Shown here piece after piece: positions 1-7,694 of a stretch of 64,000 bases of DNA (position 1 is the stretch's first letter; each line of letters opens with the position of its first letter). The position numbers and the translations under genes are program-made. The notes beneath the pieces are model-generated. The model worked only from the letters and a program-made list of their open reading frames with translations, made no database searches and was not told the origin of the DNA. This DNA is from Synechococcus sp. ATX 2A4 (lineage in GTDB: Bacteria > Cyanobacteriota > Cyanobacteriia > PCC-6307 > Cyanobiaceae): contig NZ_JAGQCV010000009.1 in assembly GCF_024346375.1 (NCBI RefSeq), positions 62,001 to 126,000 on the forward strand, in the 5' to 3' direction.

Positions 1-555
1 CACCTCGGGATGGAACTGCACGCCATAAAGTTGGCGCTGGTGATCAGCCACCGCCGCTTCTGGAGTGTTCTTGGTGTGGGCAAGCCGTGCAAATCCAGGC
101 GGCAGGGTTTCAACCGAATCGCCGTGGCTCATCCACATCGTGGAGCCATCCTCCACATTGGTGAGCAGATCGGTGGGATCGTCGACCTGAATCGGCGCCT
201 TGCCGTATTCGCCCCGTCCCGCCGCCACCACGCTGCCGCCCAGCTGTTGCACCATCAGCTGCATGCCGTAGCAAACCCCGAAAATCGGGATGCCCAGATC
301 CCAGAGGCCCGGATCGCACACCGGCGCCCCTTCGGCATAGACCGAGCTGGGGCCGCCGCTGAGGATGATGCCCTTGGGGGCCAGTTCGCGCAGCTCATCG
401 GCGCTGGTGGCGTAGCCCATCACCAGGGAATACACCTCGGTTTCCCGCACACGGCGGGCGATCAGCTCCGAATACTGGGAACCGAAATCGAGGATCACGA
501 TCGCCGGGTGGCGCTGGCTCTCCGGCTGTTCCAGCGACTGTGAAGCTTGAGACAT
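1..555 (-). CDS. guaA: GMP synthase (glutamine-hydrolysing), N-terminal part, cut by window edge
   Basis: Makes GMP from XMP using ammonia released from glutamine, the last step of de novo guanine nucleotide synthesis. The 185 visible residues are the class I glutamine amidotransferase domain. They include DFGSQY near residue 24, the oxyanion loop LSGGPSSVY, the nucleophile elbow GVCYGMQ with the catalytic Cys at about residue 95, and FHPEV with the catalytic His at about residue 182. The frame is still open at base 1, so the ATP-pyrophosphatase and dimerisation domains lie outside the window. I chose the ATG at 553-555, which leaves a short leader before the conserved domain. The adjacent cobalamin gene cbiD is on the same strand about 85 bp upstream. 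Confidence 0.96.
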   Translation of the reverse strand, partial: MSQASQSLEQPESQRHPAIVILDFGSQYSELIARRVRETEVYSLVMGYATSADELRELAPKGIILSGGPSSVYAEGAPVCDPGLWDLGIPIFGVCYGMQLMVQQLGGSVVAAGRGEYGKAPIQVDDPTDLLTNVEDGSTMWMSHGDSVETLPPGFARLAHTKNTPEAAVADHQRQLYGVQFHPEV

Positions 556-641
556 ACGACCGGAACGCTTCTTGATCGGCGGCTGGCCGGTTGAGTTGCC
601 CCCGGAGCAAGGCCCCGCATGGGCCGCCAGGCCTGAGCCGC

Positions 642-1787
642 TCACCCTAGTGGGTGCCGGAAAGCCTCCAGTAACTTCTGGCCTTGAGGTCCGCACACAC
701 GCAGCTGCCGCCGGCGGTCGAACAGCGCGGCCCCCACGATCATGGGGAAGCTGCCGTAGCGGGCCAGGTAGGCCATGCTGCGCTGCTCGATGGCCGTGGC
801 GATGCGCCGCTCCAGCCGCTGGGCAAGGGCGGGATCCGAGGCCGCCAGTTCGCTCAGCGCCGCCTCCACGGTGGCGGCAGCATGCAGGCGGGCCAGGGCT
901 GCGCCGCTGAGCCCTTCAAGGGCCGCCAGGGCGGTGAGCACCTCGGCGCGGCCATCGGCGAGATGGTGATGGGTGTGGAAGATGCCGCCGGCCAGCTTGA
1001 TCAATTTGCCGTGGTAGCCGAACAGCAACAGGCGGCACACGCCCGCTTCCCCCGCCGCCACCAGCACCGGGCCCAGCCAGTTACCGGCCTTGAGCAGCAG
1101 CTCGCCGGGCAGCCCCAGGCTGGGGGCCAGATCGAGGCCGTTCTCACCGATCACCAGCACAAGATCACCGGCGAAGCCGGCGGTGGCGGTGCGCGCCGCC
1201 AGGGCCGCCAGGCAGGCCTGCAACTGATCAGGAGCCGCACTGCGCTGCACCTCCGCCTGGGTGCCGATCAGGGCCAGCCCGTCGACCACGCCGAAGGCCG
1301 CATTGCTGGTGCGCAGCGCCAGGGCCCGGCCCTCGGGAAGCACCAGCCGCAGGCGCACTGCCCGGCCGGCACCGACCAGCGGCCGCAGGTTCGCCTCCAG
1401 CACGGCGCGGGCATAGGCAGAGGCGCACAGGTCGCCACTGGCGCCATGCACCCCCACCCCTTCGCCGGGCTCCAGCACGAAGCACGCTGCGTCGGCCGGT
1501 GACGGCTGGATCCAGCTGGCCACCACCCACACCGCCAGGCCACGGGTGAGATCCAGTCCAGCCCCAGGGTCGCAGCGGCTGATGCCGAGGGCGCGGCCCG
1601 GCCCGATCGGAGCCGCCGCTTCCACCGGCACCTGCTGCACCCCGGGCGGCTCGAGCAACTCCAGCGCCTGCAGGCCCTCGAAGGGGGCAGCAGGGCCCTC
1701 CTCCCCCCGATCGAGCGCCCGCACGGCGGCGCAGGCCGCGGCCGCCACCCACACCGGCAGGGTGTAGCCGGATGAAGCCTTCACCAT
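642..1787 (-). CDS. cbiD: Cobalt-precorrin-5B C1-methyltransferase CbiD
   Basis: Methylates C1 of the corrin ring in the anaerobic (early cobalt insertion) route to cobalamin or pseudocobalamin. The 381-residue product opens with the family-typical [12 protein letters not shown] segment. Later it has [19 protein letters not shown], in the place of the CbiD Asp-Pro-Thr/Gly motif. Near the C-terminal third, [19 protein letters not shown] matches the conserved CbiD GK-hxKLAxGhFxTH signature. Length is normal for the family. The start is ATG at 1785-1787, and the gene diverges from the aminotransferase gene across 53 bp, so a shared promoter region is likely there. Anaerobic-type cobalamin genes are usual in marine and freshwater picocyanobacteria. 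Confidence 0.93.
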   Translation of the reverse strand: MVKASSGYTLPVWVAAAACAAVRALDRGEEGPAAPFEGLQALELLEPPGVQQVPVEAAAPIGPGRALGISRCDPGAGLDLTRGLAVWVVASWIQPSPADAACFVLEPGEGVGVHGASGDLCASAYARAVLEANLRPLVGAGRAVRLRLVLPEGRALALRTSNAAFGVVDGLALIGTQAEVQRSAAPDQLQACLAALAARTATAGFAGDLVLVIGENGLDLAPSLGLPGELLLKAGNWLGPVLVAAGEAGVCRLLLFGYHGKLIKLAGGIFHTHHHLADGRAEVLTALAALEGLSGAALARLHAAATVEAALSELAASDPALAQRLERRIATAIEQRSMAYLARYGSFPMIVGAALFDRRRQLRVCGPQGQKLLEAFRHPLG

Positions 1788-1840
1788 CCGTTTTTTAAGG
1801 TGGAGGATTGTGCCGCTGCGCCTCCGCGTTTCGTATTGCC

Positions 1841-2992
1841 ATGCAGGACAAGCTCACCCTGATGATTCCCGGTCCCACACCGGTGCCGGAGACCGTCCTG
1901 CTGGCGATGAGCCGCCACCCGATCGGCCATCGCAGCGCCGATTTCCAGGCGATCGTGAAGCGCACCACGGCCCAGCTCAAGTGGCTGCATCAGACCAGCG
2001 GCGATGTGCTGGTGCTCGCTGGCAGCGGCACGGCGGCGATGGAGGCGGGGATCATCAACATCCTCAGCCGCGGCGACAAGGTGATCTGCGGCGACAACGG
2101 CAAATTCGGTGAGCGCTGGGTCAAGGTGGCGAAGGCCTACGGGCTGGATGTGCAGGTGATCAAGGCCGAATGGGGCCAGCCCCTGGACCCGGAAGCCTTC
2201 CGTGTGGCACTGGAAGCGGATACAGACAAAGCCATTCGCGCGGTGATCCTCACCCACTCGGAAACCTCAACGGGTGTGATCAACGATCTGGAAACGATCG
2301 CCCGGCACGTGCACGCCCACGGCCAGGCGCTGATTGTGGCCGACTGTGTCACCAGCCTCGGGGCCTGCAACGTGCCCATGGAGGCCTGGGGCCTCGACGT
2401 GGTGGGCTCCGGCTCCCAGAAGGGCTACATGATGCCGCCGGGTCTGGGCTTCGTGGCCATGAGCGAGCGGGCCTGGCAAGCGCACCAGCGCTCCGACCTG
2501 CCCAAGTTCTATCTGAACCTGGGCGCTTATCGCAAAGCGGCCGCCCAGGACAGCAATCCGTTCACCCCTCCGGTGAATCTCTACTTCGCGCTCGAGGCGG
2601 CCCTCGACATGATGCAGAGCGAAGGCCTAGAGGCGATTTTCACTCGCCATGAACGCCACCGTCGCGCCGTCAGCGCTGCCATGCACGCGATCGGCCTGCC
2701 GCTCTACGCGGCAGCGGGCCACGGCAGCCCCTCCATCACTGCGGTGGCACCCAGCGGCATCGATGCCGAAGTGCTGCGCAAGAAAGTGAAGGCCCGCTAC
2801 GACATCCTGCTGGCCGGCGGCCAGGACCATCTGAAGGGCTCTGTCTTCCGCATCGGCCACCTCGGCTTTGTGTGCGACCGGGATGTGCTCACGGCGGTGG
2901 CGGCGATCGAAGCCACCCTGCAGGAGATGGGCATGGCGACAGCCACAGTGGGAGCCGGTGTGGCCGCCGCCGCCACTGAACTGGCCCGCTGA
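1841..2992 (+). CDS. Class V aminotransferase (serine/alanine-glyoxylate aminotransferase family)
   Basis: A PLP enzyme of fold type I, likely to transaminate glyoxylate with serine or alanine, a photorespiratory role in cyanobacteria. Similar cyanobacterial proteins were once annotated as soluble hydrogenase small subunit. The 383 residues start MQDKLTLMIPGPTPVPE, the canonical N-terminus. SGSQKGYMMPPG contains the PLP-binding lysine at about residue 194, and ADCVTSLGA contains the cofactor Asp. A TTG at 1808 is in frame upstream, but the purine-rich GGAGG at 1802-1806 lies too close to serve it, so I prefer the ATG at 1841. Substrate preference cannot be read from sequence. Confidence 0.92.
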   Translation: MQDKLTLMIPGPTPVPETVLLAMSRHPIGHRSADFQAIVKRTTAQLKWLHQTSGDVLVLAGSGTAAMEAGIINILSRGDKVICGDNGKFGERWVKVAKAYGLDVQVIKAEWGQPLDPEAFRVALEADTDKAIRAVILTHSETSTGVINDLETIARHVHAHGQALIVADCVTSLGACNVPMEAWGLDVVGSGSQKGYMMPPGLGFVAMSERAWQAHQRSDLPKFYLNLGAYRKAAAQDSNPFTPPVNLYFALEAALDMMQSEGLEAIFTRHERHRRAVSAAMHAIGLPLYAAAGHGSPSITAVAPSGIDAEVLRKKVKARYDILLAGGQDHLKGSVFRIGHLGFVCDRDVLTAVAAIEATLQEMGMATATVGAGVAAAATELAR

Positions 2993-3004
2993 GCTGGGAT
3001 GAAC

Positions 3005-3030
3005 AGGGCGGCCTCGCATCGGGCCGCCTT
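3005..3030 (+). terminator. Hairpin after the aminotransferase gene
   Basis: GGCGGCC (3007-3013) and GGCCGCC (3022-3028) form a perfect 7-bp stem around an 8-base loop, extended by a G-T and an A-T pair. There is no U tract, so intrinsic termination is only plausible. It sits 13 bases after the stop codon and ends 27 bases before the tRNA. Confidence 0.4.
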
Positions 3031-3056
3031 CGGGCACCTTGCTACATTGCAAGGAT

Positions 3057-3128
3057 GCGGGTGTAATTCAGTGGTAGAATGTCAGCTTCCCAAGCTGAAC
3101 GTCGCCGGTTCGAATCCGGTCACCCGCT
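3057..3128 (+). tRNA. tRNA-Gly (anticodon CCC)
   Basis: A 72-nt cloverleaf. The acceptor stem GCGGGTG pairs with CACCCGC at 3121-3127, followed by discriminator T. The D loop contains TTCAGTGGTAGAA. The anticodon stem TCAGC/GCTGA encloses loop TTCCCAA, giving anticodon CCC. The T arm is GCCGG-TTCGAAT-CCGGT with one wobble pair. CCA is not encoded. TACATT at 3043-3048, inside the inverted repeat CCTTGC/GCAAGG, lies where a -10 element would be expected. The 3' half of the gene is duplicated at 5544-5589. Confidence 0.97.
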
Positions 3129-3129
3129 T
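3084..3129 (+). repeat. Putative left attachment repeat (3' half of tRNA-Gly)
   Basis: These 46 bases, from the anticodon stem to the base just past the discriminator, recur at 5544-5589 with two mismatches (T to C at 3096/5556 and at 3109/5569). A tRNA 3' end duplicated at the far end of a small foreign-looking segment is the usual footprint of tRNA-targeting integrases. The intact tRNA is this copy. Confidence 0.75.
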
Positions 3130-3626
3130 TCAATCCACGGCTGAAAATTGCTGTCGCTCAAGCGATCTGCTCGCTTGGCACTCACTGGCGGCATGCCAGA
3201 GGTTGACTGGGGGTGGAAGGTGATGCCAGTGATTGGTTCAACCTTTTCACAGTGCTTCTCCCTGCTGGGTCGGTTCATTGCCTGAGCTGAACTTCCACCC
3301 GTGTGGGGTGAGCCTAGTTTGATGCCTCGGCAGGTCGCTCGGGTTGAGGGTTGGCAGAGAGCGGGGCTGAGTGCGGCCCAACATCACCACCCAAGCAAAC
3401 TTGTCCAGGCGGCGATTCAACCAACGACCGATCGATCCCCAGGCACTGCGGCGATATGAGGATGTTCGTTGGGCGATCCACAGGATCGACGGAGATCATC
3501 AGCTCCACTGCCCAGCGACTTCCGTGTTGACCCTCCTTGATCGGTTCGGAGCGCCGCACAGGATCGACCGAACCCGAGACCTGACAAGCGACCTAAGATA
3601 CGGTCCTGACCTGGTCTGACCCGCTG
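3130..3626. other. Gene-free left part of the tRNA-Gly island
   Basis: About 500 bp between the tRNA and the antitoxin gene. Both strands have open frames of about 80 codons (3314-3559 minus, 3371-3619 plus), but none has a recognisable family, a convincing ribosome-binding site or cyanobacterial-looking protein composition. I treat it as decayed DNA. The toxin-antitoxin promoter should lie at its right end, but I cannot pick a specific -35/-10 pair. Confidence 0.5.
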
Positions 3627-3881
3627 ATGGTGCACCGCGTGCTGACCGAGACCGCCGTAAGCATCTCGGAACACAAGAAGAACCCCATGGCCACCGTGGC
3701 GGCCGGTGAAGGGATGGCGGTCGCGGTGCTCAACCGCAACGAGCCGGCCTTCTACTGCGTTCCGGCCCGGGCCTACGAGGAGTTGATCGATCTCGTGGAA
3801 GACCTGGAGCTGGGCCGCATTGCCGATGCCCGGCTGGCGGATGGAAAGGAGCCGCTGCGGGTCAGCCTCGATGCCCTATGA
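3627..3881 (+). CDS. Type II antitoxin, StbD / Phd-YefM-like
   Basis: Antitoxin of a type II pair, expected to bind and neutralise the toxin encoded next and to repress the operon. The 84 residues contain AVSISEHKKNPMATV and VAVLNRNEPAFYCVPARAYEEL, the conserved N-terminal DNA-binding part of StbD-like antitoxins. An acidic C-terminal tail (DLVEDLELGRIADARLADG) is typical of the toxin-binding segment. The start is ATG at 3627. The stop codon lies inside the start of the toxin gene (11-nt overlap), so the two are almost certainly translationally coupled. Assignment is by family pattern; StbD and RelB/Phd names overlap in databases. Confidence 0.85.
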   Translation: MVHRVLTETAVSISEHKKNPMATVAAGEGMAVAVLNRNEPAFYCVPARAYEELIDLVEDLELGRIADARLADGKEPLRVSLDAL

Positions 3882-4152
3882 GCTGGCCTTTCATCCCGAG
3901 GCCCTGCGGGAATGGCGGACCTTGACCGCAGGGATTAGGGAGCAGTTCAAGAAGAAGTTGGCCGAACGGCTGATCGAACCGCGGATTCCCGCCAGCAAGC
4001 TGCGGGGCTCCAGTCATCGCTACAAAATCAAGCTCCGTGCCGCTGGTTTCCGTTTGGTCTACGACGTGCGGGATCGCGATGTGCTGGTGCTTGTTGTGGC
4101 AGTGGGCAAGAGGGAGCGCAATGCTGTCTATCGCCATGCCGATCAGCGCTGA
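3871..4152 (+). CDS. RelE/StbE-family toxin (mRNA interferase)
   Basis: Probable ribosome-dependent mRNA endonuclease of the RelE/ParE fold. The 93 residues start MPYELAFHPEALREWRTL, then have IREQFKKKLAERL and the family motif PRIPASKLRGSSHRYKIKLRAAGFRLVYDVRD. They end with VLVLVVAVGKRERNAVYRHA, close to the RelE consensus for the last strand and active-site Arg/Tyr. Full length and uninterrupted, so potentially active. The start ATG at 3871 overlaps the antitoxin stop by 11 nt. It is followed after 5 bp by the broken TOTE gene; the pair may have stabilised the island. Confidence 0.88.
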   Translation: MPYELAFHPEALREWRTLTAGIREQFKKKLAERLIEPRIPASKLRGSSHRYKIKLRAAGFRLVYDVRDRDVLVLVVAVGKRERNAVYRHADQR

Positions 4153-4157
4153 AGCCC

Positions 4158-5304
4158 ATGCCCCATGGCAACTCCAAGCCCTCTGAGCTGGATGAGCTAC
4201 GCCAGGAAGACGCCCGACTGATTGCCCTGCTGGAGGCCCAAGGAATCGGCTGGCGCTCCGGCGCACCTGCCCCATCTTTACCTGCGCCGATTTCAGTCCA
4301 GGCCCCAGTCAGTGGTCCCGTTTCCACGCAGGAGAAGGTGGCGCTGTTCCGGCGTCTCTGCCGCGGCCGTGACGATGTCCATGCCCTGCGCTGGCAGAGC
4401 AACAGCAACGGGCGATCGGGCTATGCGCCGGCCTGCGCCAATGAGTGGAGGCAATGCTGCGCCATGACATCTGCGTGCTGCAAGCGCCGACAGCCTTCGG
4501 GAAAACCGTGTGGCGGCAGCGATCCTGACTTGGCGGGGCGTGAACACCCTGGTGCTGATGCACCGGGCCGAGCTGCTGCGCCAGTGGCAGGAGCGACTCC
4601 AGACCTTCCTGGATGTCCCGCCCGAAGCGATCGGTCCCATCGGTGGTGGCAAGACCAGACCCACAGGCCGCCTCGACATTGCCGTGATGCAGTCGCTGGT
4701 GCGCAAGGGCGAGGTCAACCCTGTGGTGCAGAACGACGGGCAGGTGATCGTCGACGAATGTCATCACTTCGCCGCAGCCTCCTTTGAAACGATCTTGCGC
4801 CTGGTGAAGGCCCGGTACGTGCTCGGGCTGTCCGCCACTCTGGTGCGCCGCGACGGTCTGCAGCCGATCCTGTTCATGCAATGCGGACCCATCCGCCACA
4901 CCGCCGAGCGGCCCGCCGGGGGGCCCCAGACTCTTGAGCTAGTGAGCCGCACCGAACGGATCGTGGCCGAGGACCTCGCCTGCTGGGGAGCGGGCCGCAA
5001 GCTGTTGTGGCTCAGTGAGCGCACCGGTCACATCACGGCGATCGCAGCCGCCCATGCCAGCGCAGCGCCACCCTGGCCGCGCTGGAAGCATTGCCGCCGG
5101 AGGCGCCCCGCATCGCGCTGGACATCCTGCTGCTGGCAATGCCCCGTGTCGTGGAAGGGGACGCTGCAGCAATACGCCGGCCGCCTGCACCGGCACCAAA
5201 CTGGGAAAACCAGCGTGCGGATCATCGACTGGCTCGATCTTGGCCATCCTGAGCCGCAACGCAAGTGGGAGCGGCGGCTACGGGGCTATCGGGCGACGGG
5301 ATAG
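4158..5304 (+). pseudogene. Remnant of a TOTE conflict-system primase-helicase
   Basis: The first frame (from ATG 4158) encodes about 95 residues ending in SGYAPACANEW. This is the N-terminal signature of the archaeo-eukaryotic primase of TOTE conflict proteins, including EKVALFRRLCRGR. It is then joined directly to a superfamily 2 helicase in another frame: APTAFGKT (Walker A) near 4484-4507, a shift at about 4510 caused by an extra TG, HRAELLRQWQ, VDECHH (motif II) near 4750-4768, and GLSATLVRRDG. Further on, a 1-nt insertion near 5145 precedes WKGTLQQYAGRLHR (motif VI), and the segment before it is shortened. Most of the primase and part of the second RecA domain are missing. At least two frameshifts plus deletions make it non-functional. 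Confidence 0.82.
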
Positions 5305-5543
5305 TCGCTGATTTCAGATCAGCAACCCATGCCGAGCTTCTGGTCCTGAAGGAGATCGACAATCTCTCGGAAGCAACTGCGCTCAAGAGAGCCCAGTTCG
5401 ATTTCGTAAACACCGACGCCTCTGTCGAAGGGGATCACACCGCAAGGCCGAGGACCCATGGCTTCTCACAGACCTTCTCGCATCCAGCCCTGCAATCCCT
5501 TGAGACTCATTGCTGTGCAGGGACTCTTGTTAATTGCTTGAGA
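5305..5543. other. Gene-free right end of the tRNA-Gly island
   Basis: Between the TOTE remnant and the tRNA-like repeat. One frame (5321-5446 on plus) reads like a short coding fragment (AELLVLKEIDNLSEA) but has no start or recognisable family. Base composition is more A/T-rich than the core genes around it. Confidence 0.4.
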
Positions 5544-5589
5544 AGCTTCCCAAGCCGAACGTCGCCGGCTCGAATCCGGTCACCCGCTT
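5544..5589 (+). repeat. Putative right attachment repeat (mutated tRNA-Gly 3' half)
   Basis: A 46-bp copy of the 3' half of the tRNA-Gly gene at 3057-3128, 44 of 46 identical. One change breaks an anticodon-stem pair; the other replaces the T of the TTC at T-loop position 54. There is no 5' half upstream, so it cannot fold as a tRNA. It marks the distal boundary of the island. Confidence 0.75.
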
Positions 5590-5999
5590 GTTGATCCTTT
5601 CAAATGGTCTGCTTGACGTTTGACTGCTGAGGCAGTCCCACCTTAACTTGAAGAGGAAAAGAAGAGGCGTTTGGAATCATCGCGAGAAGCGAATGCACCA
5701 CACTCATTGGCGATTAGGGAATGAGACAAACCCTTCTTCAATACTGACGGTTTTGAATTCCATCGGTCGGAGTGGACATTTCGATGATGGATGCATGCCC
5801 AGCGTCCAAGCCCAATAATGAATGGAACTTCTTTCCTGGGCGCAACGGATGCCCTGACCCAGCGGGCATGCATGGGGTCGTCACAGGCCAAGCCGGTGGC
5901 TTGCGAAGTAAAAAGCTACGGATCACCCGCCTTGGCGTGATCTGAATCCTCCGTCAGCCTGCCCGGAACAGAAAATCCCAGCAAACCTGGCTGGCTGGC
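5590..5999. other. Gene-poor stretch right of the island
   Basis: About 410 bp. The minus strand has overlapping open frames at 5643-5891 and 5738-5926, but they match nothing I recognise and their residue composition is not gene-like. Composition is A/T-richer than the surrounding genome. No RNA gene, repeat or promoter can be supported. Confidence 0.4.
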
Positions 6000-6200
6000 T
6001 CAGGCGCGCGGCTTGATCAGTTGGAGCACCTGTGGCCCCAGCCCCCCCACGCGACGCTCGCAATCCAGCATCTGCAGGATGGAACGGGCAGATTCGGCAA
6101 GATCGCCATCATGGGCAGCCGCTTGAGCTGCAGACTCATGCCGGGAGATCTCTTCCAAAAGAGCTGAACGCTGCTCGTGAGCAACTGCTTTCACAACCAT
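6000..6200 (-). CDS. Small hypothetical protein
   Basis: 66 residues starting MVVKAVAHEQRSALLEEI and ending GPQVLQLIKPRA. The middle is rich in Ala, Glu and Asp with heptad-like spacing (SRHESAAQAAAHDGDLAESARSI), suggesting one or two helices. I prefer ATG 6198-6200 to the in-frame ATG at 6245 because the extra N-terminal residues look non-coding. No family recognised. It lies alone between the island and another tiny frame on the same strand. Confidence 0.45.
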   Translation of the reverse strand: MVVKAVAHEQRSALLEEISRHESAAQAAAHDGDLAESARSILQMLDCERRVGGLGPQVLQLIKPRA

Positions 6201-6340
6201 ACGTTTATCGACGACCGTCAAAACCGGACTACAGGCTTGATGCAAGTGTATGGGTTTCCAAGCGAAACTGCCTGCTTTTCAGACACATCAAAAGAATTCA
6301 GCTTCTCAGACCATCTCGGGGCAGAGCCAGGGGCCCATGC

Positions 6341-6478
6341 TCATGTTCCGGGCTCCTCCCCGTCGTCGGCAAGATCAGCAATCTGAGCCCTCAGTGTTTC
6401 GACCCGGGAATGATCACCCCGGCTGACCGCCACGGCCAAGGCGAATTCAAGCTTTTCGCGTTGGTGACCCCGCTCCAC
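6341..6478 (-). CDS. Possible very small protein or gene remnant
   Basis: 45 residues from a GTG at 6478: VERGHQREKLEFALAVAVSR, then GDHSRVETLRAQIADLADDG. The charged helical pattern with LRAQIADL is more protein-like than the sequence further upstream in the same frame (Pro/Ser-rich, up to ATG 6595). It may be the 3' end of a decayed gene or a real microprotein. No family recognised. Confidence 0.3.
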   Translation of the reverse strand: MERGHQREKLEFALAVAVSRGDHSRVETLRAQIADLADDGEEPGT

Positions 6479-6649
6479 GTAAGCGGAGGGGGGGCTGCAG
6501 GAAGGAAAGGTGCGGGAGGTGGACGATCCGTTGGTGTTCGGCCCCGTCAATGCAAGGGACCTGGGCAGAGGGCAAGCGGGATAGGTGAAGGCCACGTTCG
6601 CTTTCTTTTCATTCTGCCACCCCTGACCAGTAAGGCGAGAGGATGTGCG

Positions 6650-6976
6650 CTAAGCAGCTTCGCGGTAGGCCACAGGCTCCTGCTGCGGTTGCGGTGCGGA
6701 ATCGAGGAAACCCTCGGGAACCAGGAAACCCTCGGGAACCAGCTCCGGGGAGGGAGCGGGTTCCTCAAGCAGCTGGCGGCAATCCTGAAGCAGCGCTTCC
6801 ACGTGGTCGAGGGCATCAAGCTGAGCCTGATCCGGCGACTCTGGTCGCTGGATCGCCGTTTCGAGAGCCCCAAGCCGTTGTTCCAGCTTCACCAGCCGAT
6901 GGGAAAGGGCGGCCACCGTCTGGGCCAGATCTTCGGCAGTTCGAGTGATCCGGAAAGACACCGATTCGGTTGTCAT
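6650..6976 (-). CDS. Hypothetical coiled-coil protein with tandem VPEGFL repeat
   Basis: 108 residues from ATG 6976. The first half (FRITRTAEDLAQTVAALSHR, then LVKLEQRLGALETAIQR) has regular hydrophobic heptads and predicts a coiled coil, so the protein probably oligomerises. The tail is acidic and Pro/Gln-rich and contains VPEGFL twice in a row, from an exact 18-bp tandem duplication. An upstream in-frame ATG (7009) adds 11 residues that look like intergenic sequence. Divergent from the AbrB-family gene. Function unknown. Confidence 0.6.
   Translation of the reverse strand: MTTESVSFRITRTAEDLAQTVAALSHRLVKLEQRLGALETAIQRPESPDQAQLDALDHVEALLQDCRQLLEEPAPSPELVPEGFLVPEGFLDSAPQPQQEPVAYREAA
6705..6740. 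repeat. Perfect 18-bp tandem duplication
   Basis: The unit AGGAAACCCTCGGGAACC occurs twice, at 6705-6722 and 6723-6740, with no mismatch. It keeps the reading frame of the minus-strand coiled-coil gene and encodes the repeated hexapeptide VPEGFL. Confidence 0.95.
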
Positions 6977-7068
6977 CGCAGGCAAAGGCGGTAACGCCGA
7001 TGACAACACAGATCTCGGTCTCGCTCAAGTCGTCTTTCAGACTGACGGACTCTCCAGCGGATCGCCCC

Positions 7069-7590
7069 ATGGCTGCACCAGTGACATTGGTGCTTTACGT
7101 GCTCTGCGGGACCGCCGGGGGCCTGCTGGCTCTGCGCACCGGAATTCCTGCTGCTCCCTTAGCCGGCGCGCTGCTGGGGGCGGCCGTTGTGAGCATGAGC
7201 GGGCGCCTCGAGGTGGCCCAATGGCCCACGGGAACCCGCACCCTGCTGGAGATCGGCATCGGTACGGTGATCGGCACCGGGCTCACCGCCGCCGCTTTAT
7301 CGGAGCTGCGACTGCTGTGGCGACCGGCAATCCTGATCACCGTGGCGCTTGTGGCCACCGGCCTGGTGGTGGGGTTGTGGTCCAGCCGGCTGCTGGGCGT
7401 TGATCCGATCATCACCCTGCTGGGAGCGGCACCTGGGGGCATCAGCGGCATGAGCCTGGTGGGAGCTCAGTTCGGCGTGGGGGCCGCGGTGGCCGCTCTG
7501 CATGCTGTGCGCTTGATCACCGTGCTGCTGGTGTTGCCGTTGATCGTGCGGCTGGTGCTCGGTGGCGCGGGTGGTTCGTCATCGGGCTGA
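7069..7590 (+). CDS. AbrB-family integral membrane protein
   Basis: A 173-residue, very hydrophobic protein with about five membrane segments. It belongs to the AbrB duplication/ammonia monooxygenase-like membrane family (Pfam AbrB, unrelated to the transition-state regulator). Family features are GIPAAPLAGALLGAA near the N-terminus, the Gly-rich pair LLEIGIGTVIGTGL, and LLGAAPGGISGMSLVGAQFG, matching the family's ATPGGxSEM-type loop. This is a single half-repeat, whereas many homologues are about 350 residues. In-frame ATGs at 7000 and 7069 are possible; I chose 7069, directly before the first hydrophobic segment. Substrate unknown. Confidence 0.75.
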   Translation: MAAPVTLVLYVLCGTAGGLLALRTGIPAAPLAGALLGAAVVSMSGRLEVAQWPTGTRTLLEIGIGTVIGTGLTAAALSELRLLWRPAILITVALVATGLVVGLWSSRLLGVDPIITLLGAAPGGISGMSLVGAQFGVGAAVAALHAVRLITVLLVLPLIVRLVLGGAGGSSSG

Positions 7591-7694
7591 ACCTCGCCCG
7601 GGTGGCCCTGGCGGCAAAGGGCAGAAGCCCCTCGACAGCCGAAGCATGGCCGATACGTTGGGCGCAGCAGCCCCAGGGCCCCCTCCACCCCTCC

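Larger units (their letters stand above)
3130..5589. mobile_element. Small decayed genomic island at tRNA-Gly
   Basis: About 2.46 kb bounded by the functional tRNA-Gly and a mutated copy of its 3' half. It contains roughly 500 bp without a gene, an intact two-gene toxin-antitoxin operon, and a frameshifted TOTE-family primase-helicase gene. There is no integrase or transposase gene, so if a tRNA integrase made the insertion it has since been lost. Flanking genes are ordinary core or small conserved genes. The island interpretation rests on the 44/46 repeat and on the contents. Confidence 0.7.

Noticed and set aside
10-543. Long plus-strand open frame at the window start
   Set aside because: Antisense shadow of guaA in GC-rich DNA; His/Arg/Ala-rich composition without a family.
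3314-3559. Minus-strand 81-codon frame in the left island part, with a second frame nearby (YRRSAWGSIGRWLNRRL) faintly like the end of a group II intron maturase
   Set aside because: The resemblance is a few residues only, there is no intron boundary structure or reverse-transcriptase motif, and the frames overlap each other. Not enough to call a gene or intron.
5643-5926. Overlapping minus-strand frames right of the island
   Set aside because: No family, no ribosome-binding site, odd composition, and they overlap each other in different frames.
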